A stretch of DNA of 64,000 nt from Myxocyprinus asiaticus (lineage: Eukaryota > Chordata > Actinopteri > Cypriniformes > Catostomidae): contig NC_059365.1 in the NCBI RefSeq assembly GCF_019703515.2, positions 40,004,001 to 40,068,000 on the forward strand, read 5' to 3'. Positions 29,901 to 35,900 of the stretch are shown here, one piece after another (the stretch's first letter is position 1; each line of letters opens with the position of its first letter). The translations under genes were made by a program, and so were the position numbers. Under the pieces are notes generated by a model. That model saw only the letters and a list, made by a program, of their open reading frames with translations, searched no databases and was not told the DNA's origin.

Positions 29901-32900
29901 ACTATTACAATTTGAAAAAAATGTTCAGAACTTCTTAAACTACTTCAAACTCCTCCATGTGCAGCAATGACAGCTTTGCAGATCCTTGGCATTCCAGCTG
30001 TCAGTTTGTCCAGATACTCGTCCAGATACACTTCCTGTAGCACTTGCCATAGATGTGGCTGTCTTGTCGGGCACTTCTCACGCACCTTACTCTCTAGCTC
30101 ATCCCACAAAAGCTCAATGGGGTTAAGATCCATAACACTCTTTTCCAATTATCTGTTGTCCAATGTCTGTGTTTCTTTGCCACTCTAACCTTTTCTTTAT
30201 GTTTTTCTGTTTCAAAAGTGTCTTTTTCTTTGCAATTCTTCCCATAAGGCCTGCACCCCTGAGTCTTCTCTTTACTGTTGTACATGAAACTGGTGTTGAG
30301 CGGGTAGAATTCAATGAAGCTGTCAGCTGAGGACATGTGAGGCTTCTATTTCTCAAACTAGAGACTCTGATGTACTGATCCTCTTGTTTAGTTGTACATC
30401 TGGCCTTCCACATCTCTTTCTGTCCTTGTTAGAGCCAGTTGTCCTTTATCTTTGAAGACTGTAGTGTACACCTTTGTATGAAATCTTCAGTTTTTTTGGG
30501 CAATTTCAAGCATTGTATAACCTTCATTCCTCAAAACAATGATTGACTGACGAGTTTCTAGAGAAAGCTGTTTTTTTTTTTGTTGCCATTTTTGACCTAA
30601 TATTGACCTTAAGACATGCCAGTCTATTGCATATGGCAACCCAAAAACAAACACAAAGACAATGTTAAGCTTCATTTAATGAACCAAATAGCTTTCAACT
30701 GTATTTGATATAATGGCAAATGATTTTCTAGTACCAAATGATCGATTTAACATGATTACTCAAGGATAAGGTGTTGGAGTGATGGCTGCTGGAAATGGGG
30801 ACTGTCTAGTTTTGATCAAAAATGTCTTTTTTCAAATAGTGATGGTGCTGTTTTTTACATCAGTAATGTCCTGACTATACTTTGTGATCAGTTGAATGCC
30901 ACTTTGGTGAATTAAAGTACCAATTTCTTTCCGAAACAGCAAAATCTGTACATTATTCCAAACTTTTGGCCACCAGTTTAATAAGTCTATGAGTGTCTAG
31001 GAGTCACTAAGTATGTCATAGCACTGCTTTTAGTTGAACCAGTGGATCTTCTAAAACAATTTAAAGCTCTTTTTAGTATTTAGCATTTGTTTTTCTATTG
31101 AAGGAGTTACCTGACATGCACTGTTTGTAGTACTACCAATTATAATACCTTATAAATACACACATAAAACATAATTTTCATGTCTACAAAGATGTGATTT
31201 ATGTGAGGTCTCACCGTTTAATGCGCATCTCTAAGGCAACCCCAGTGTCAGCGTCCAGGGGATGGTGTTCTACTCTCACTACGGTCTCCAGAAAGGTGAC
31301 TTTAATTCGACGCAGGACTGTAAACATATAAACAGTCCAGTAAATCTGAATATATCAAGCTAAAGCTTCCAGTAATAGACAAGTTCATGAACCACAAAAA
31401 AGATATTTAAGGAATGTTCCACATTCAGTACAAGTTAAGCATTATCGAAAGCATTTGTGGCATAAAGTCCATTAGCACACAAAGTAAATGACTCATCCCT
31501 ACTTTATAAAAAAAAAAAAAAAAAAAGCACCAAAAAAAGCAGCAACGGTAAGGCATTAAAAAATGGAAGTTAAAGGGACCAGTCCAAAAATGCTAAAATA
31601 CACATTGTTTCAAAAGTACAGACACATTATAAGTTTTAACATGACTGTAGTGTGATAAAACCGCTTAGAAGCCTTATCTGTGTAAAGTTATAACCAATCT
31701 TAAAACTTTGTGATCATGACAACGAAAACCTGCAATCTCAGTACTGAATATAACTTTACACAGCTACGGTTAGTAAGCCATTTTACCACACTAAAATCAT
31801 GTTAACATGTATAATGTTTACATCTTGTGGCTATACTTTTAAAACAGAGCATTTTAACGGTTACAAGTTGGCCTCATTCACTTTCATTGTAAGTGCCTTA
31901 AAGGAACAGGTCACCTAAAAATAAAAATTCTGTCATCATTTGCTCACCCTCATGCCATCCTCAGATGTGTATGACTTTCTTTCTTCTGTAGAACACAAAC
32001 AAAGATTTTTAGAAGAATATTTCAAGTATTGCAAGTGAATGGGGTCCAAATCTTTGAAGCTCTAAAAAGCAAATAAAGGCAGCATAAAAGTAATCCATAA
32101 GAATCGAGTAGTTTAATCAATGTCTTCAGAAGTGATCTAATTGGTTTTGGGTGAGAACAGACCAAAATATAACTCCTTTTTCACTGTACATCTTGCCATT
32201 GCAGTCTCTAGGCAAGGTCATGATTTCAAGCTTGATTACACTTCCTAGTGCTTGGCGCTATAAGAAGTGTAATCAAGCTTGAAATCATGATTGTAAAGGA
32301 GACTGCAGATGTCAAGATTAGTAGTGAAAAATGAGTTACATTTTGGTCTGTTCTCACCCAAAAGCTGGAGCTTAAAAGTTTTGGACCCCATTCACTTGCA
32401 TTGTAAGGACCGACAGAGCTGAGATATTCTTCTAAAAATCTTTGTTTGTGTTCAGCAGTAGAAAGAAAGTCATAGACATCTGGGATGGCATGATGTAAAT
32501 GATGAGAGAATTTTTTTGGTAATCAACAGATTGTTGCTGATTGAGCTTAACTTGTATTAAACCCGTAAAATTCCTTTAAAAGCAGAAAAGCTTCTATTTT
32601 TGTTAAAATGCTTAAAGTGATTGACTGATTTCTTTAAAAATGTTATATATATAAATATATGATCTGAGCTTTAATGCTGTCTAGATGATAATTTGTTGTA
32701 GGATTACTGTTCTTGACAATTAACTTAATCATTGTTATTCGTCTCCAATGAATAATTCTGGTGTACGGACTTTTTTGTGTGTAAAAAGTCCTTATTTTGT
32801 ATCCTTCATGGGTAAAATGCAAAAGGTCAGGAAAAAAGAGCTGGAAATACTGCCCATAACTTTACACAGACAAGCTAAGCAAGTGATTCCATGAAAATAC

Positions 32901-35900
32901 TGTCATGTTAGCATGTTTAAGGCTACTTATAAAACAGTGTGTATGTTATTGTTTATTGCACTGTACCCATTACTTTTCTTCTAAAGCCCAAATTGTACTT
33001 CGGTTAGACGCGAACGCCAAGGGCTGAAACATACTCTACACAAGTATGTGAGCGCAGACGCATCTTGCAACGCAAGCTCGATTTCACGCATCATTGCATT
33101 CTGAAATGTGTCAGAGCGCAATTCATAACTCAACGCAACTATGCATTGCATTCTCAGCGTTGCCACAAGGGCCGCTACAGCAAGATTAGTGTGAACTGTC
33201 CACCTCTATGGTGAATTTTCTCGTGCAAGTCAACTACTGTCATGGCGGAGCAACAGTTTGAAGAGAATATTGCTGAGCAAGTAAGCTAAAGTCAATATAT
33301 TCATAGCAACGTACCTGAATAATGACACATCCAAATGGCACTGACCTTTGAAGGTAACTCTATCACCCCCTTGAGTACTGAGGTTTGTTCCAGCCACGGT
33401 AACGCAAGAACGCATGTTTAGCATGTTTTACTGGATCATGCGTTGGCAATGCACTGGCCATACGATTACATCTGCGTTCGTGTACTTGCGTAGAGTACGT
33501 TTAGTCCTTAAGCGTCTGCATACAGGATGCATGACATAAATTTCGGCATCCGCCGAGTGCTTGAGCACTGAACGGACATGGCCCGATTTTTCTATCCATG
33601 CGTATCCAGTATGCGCATGCGCCTGGAATTATTTGCCCTAATTAGTGGGTCCACAAGGTGTCAACACTCAGCCATTGGCCGTTGCGGACACAAAGAAGTG
33701 CCAGAAGATGTAATCACCGCTAAACAACAGGAGATGAATGTGGAAACAACAACAGTGGATGTGCACGTCAAGAGCGCGTGTGTAAGAAATAGTCCAGTTT
33801 CTCATAGCAGTCGTAGAGCTTTTGTGCCAACCGCCTGTGTATGTGCACAGTCAAGTATACTTTAAAAGGCTGAGTGTTGGACTTACGCTAAGCATTCACG
33901 TCAAAACCGAAGTATACTTTGGGCTTAGTGCTATACTGTAACCACAAATTTTTCTTCTTTAAAAAAAAAAAAAATACAAAATAAGTAAATCAACATTGTT
34001 ACAAATGCTGTCAATAGAGATTAAAATGTACTGAACCCAGAAGATTCTTCTGTGACATCAAATTACAAAAAATAAACAAACAACAATAACTGCTGACAAC
34101 AGAGCACCTGTACAGTACAGCCCTTTTGGTCAGTGTTGATACACACCTGTCTCGATGGTCTGTGCAAACATTTCCAGCCCCTCCAGTGGAGCAGGTGGCT
34201 CTTCGGATGCCTCGGGCGGGTCCTTCAAGCAGTCCTGGGCCAGCTGCATGCTGGACGTCATACATGAGGACCACCCTTGAGAATCCCAGCTGCCATCTAA
34301 CAGAGATCATTAAAAAAACAGTTACTAAAACTGACCAAAAGCTTTCACAAAAACTATTTTAATTTAATATTCAAAATAATAGTCAACCAATTTGTGTTTT
34401 CAGTAGTTGATTTTTAAAGCCGAAGTGTGTGGAATTGCAAAAATAATGACTGCTGTCTGTTATTAGTTGGGCAAACAGATAGTCCCGCCCCAAACTCATG
34501 CCATTGGTTGAGCCAATGTTCCTGTGTCAGGCTGGTTGGGATGCTCAAACAAACAGAGCAATGCTTTGATAGTGCCACAGAGCCACAGTATTTACATTTT
34601 TCAAGAAGTCAATCTACGAATGGCTTACTTGCAATCTATGCATATTAAACTGGGACAGGAGAAAGTACTTTAACAACCAAATTCTTTACCTTTACAAATT
34701 ACAACTTTAAATTACTGTATTAAATTTGGTCCTGTGCTTTTATTCTCACATCAAATCAAATGAGTCCACAAAGCACAGTCAACTAAACTCACTGGTTCTG
34801 TATTTGGGTCGGCATGTTATTTGCAATCCGGTGACTTCAAGGGTGCAGTGGTCCGTCACAAGTGCCGCCCAGGGAATAGTCACCGCTATGCTGCTCACGA
34901 AACCCTCAACAATCTCTAGCGGAGCCCCCAATGAATCCAACAACTCATTCACCGCCTGAAAGAGAAGGATCAGAGTGCAGTTAGGAAATCTGGAGGTGGA
35001 CAACTAACCACGTGGAAGAAAAAAAGAGAAAGGTGTGCCAAAAGAGGTGATGACTTCAAAACAGAGGAAGGATGTTGAGCTAAATGACATCACCAGAAAT
35101 ATTGCAAAACATAGTAAAGGCACACGAGTGTTAATTCGGAAAGTTAAAGCAGAAGTAATTAAAGCAGATCAAGGGCCTTCAACGTTGTTCAATTACTTTC
35201 TTTCTTACATGAAACACAAAAGGAGTGATTTACAGCAGAATATACAAGTTGCTCTTACCAATAAAATGAAAGTGACCACAGTTGTCGAGCAAGATTATAA
35301 TGACATAAATTTCAGTCGGTTCCTCACACAAAGTTATCATATGGCTTCAGAAGACTTGGATCATAGAGCATGTGTCATATGGACTACTTTTAATATGCTC
35401 ATTAGTACTTTTCAACGCTTGCAAGCCCACAGTGACCATCCACTTTCATTGTAAGGAAAAGTGCAGTGTGAACATTCTTCTTATGTGTTCCTCAAAGAGG
35501 AAAGAAAGTTATATGGGTGTGGAACTACATAAGGGTGAGTAATCAATGATAGAATTTAAGCTGCAGGCTTTTCTGCACTTGTCATTGTAAGATAAAAATA
35601 CATTACAGTCATCAAACCTTGGAAACATGAGTGAGTTGTGTTGATGTCTAGTTTGTCCAGACATTGTGAAACACTGGCAAAGGAAATCAGGGCCATATGG
35701 TGGAGAGCTCTTAAAGGAATAGTTCACCCCAAAATGAAAATTCTCTCATCATTTACTCACCCTCAAGCCAACCCAGATTTGTATGACTTACTTTCTTCTA
35801 CATAACACAAAATAATATTTTTAAAAGACTGTCTCAGCTCTGTTGGTCCATCCAAAAAGCACATAGAGGCAGAATAAAAGTATTTCATCCATGTCTTCTG

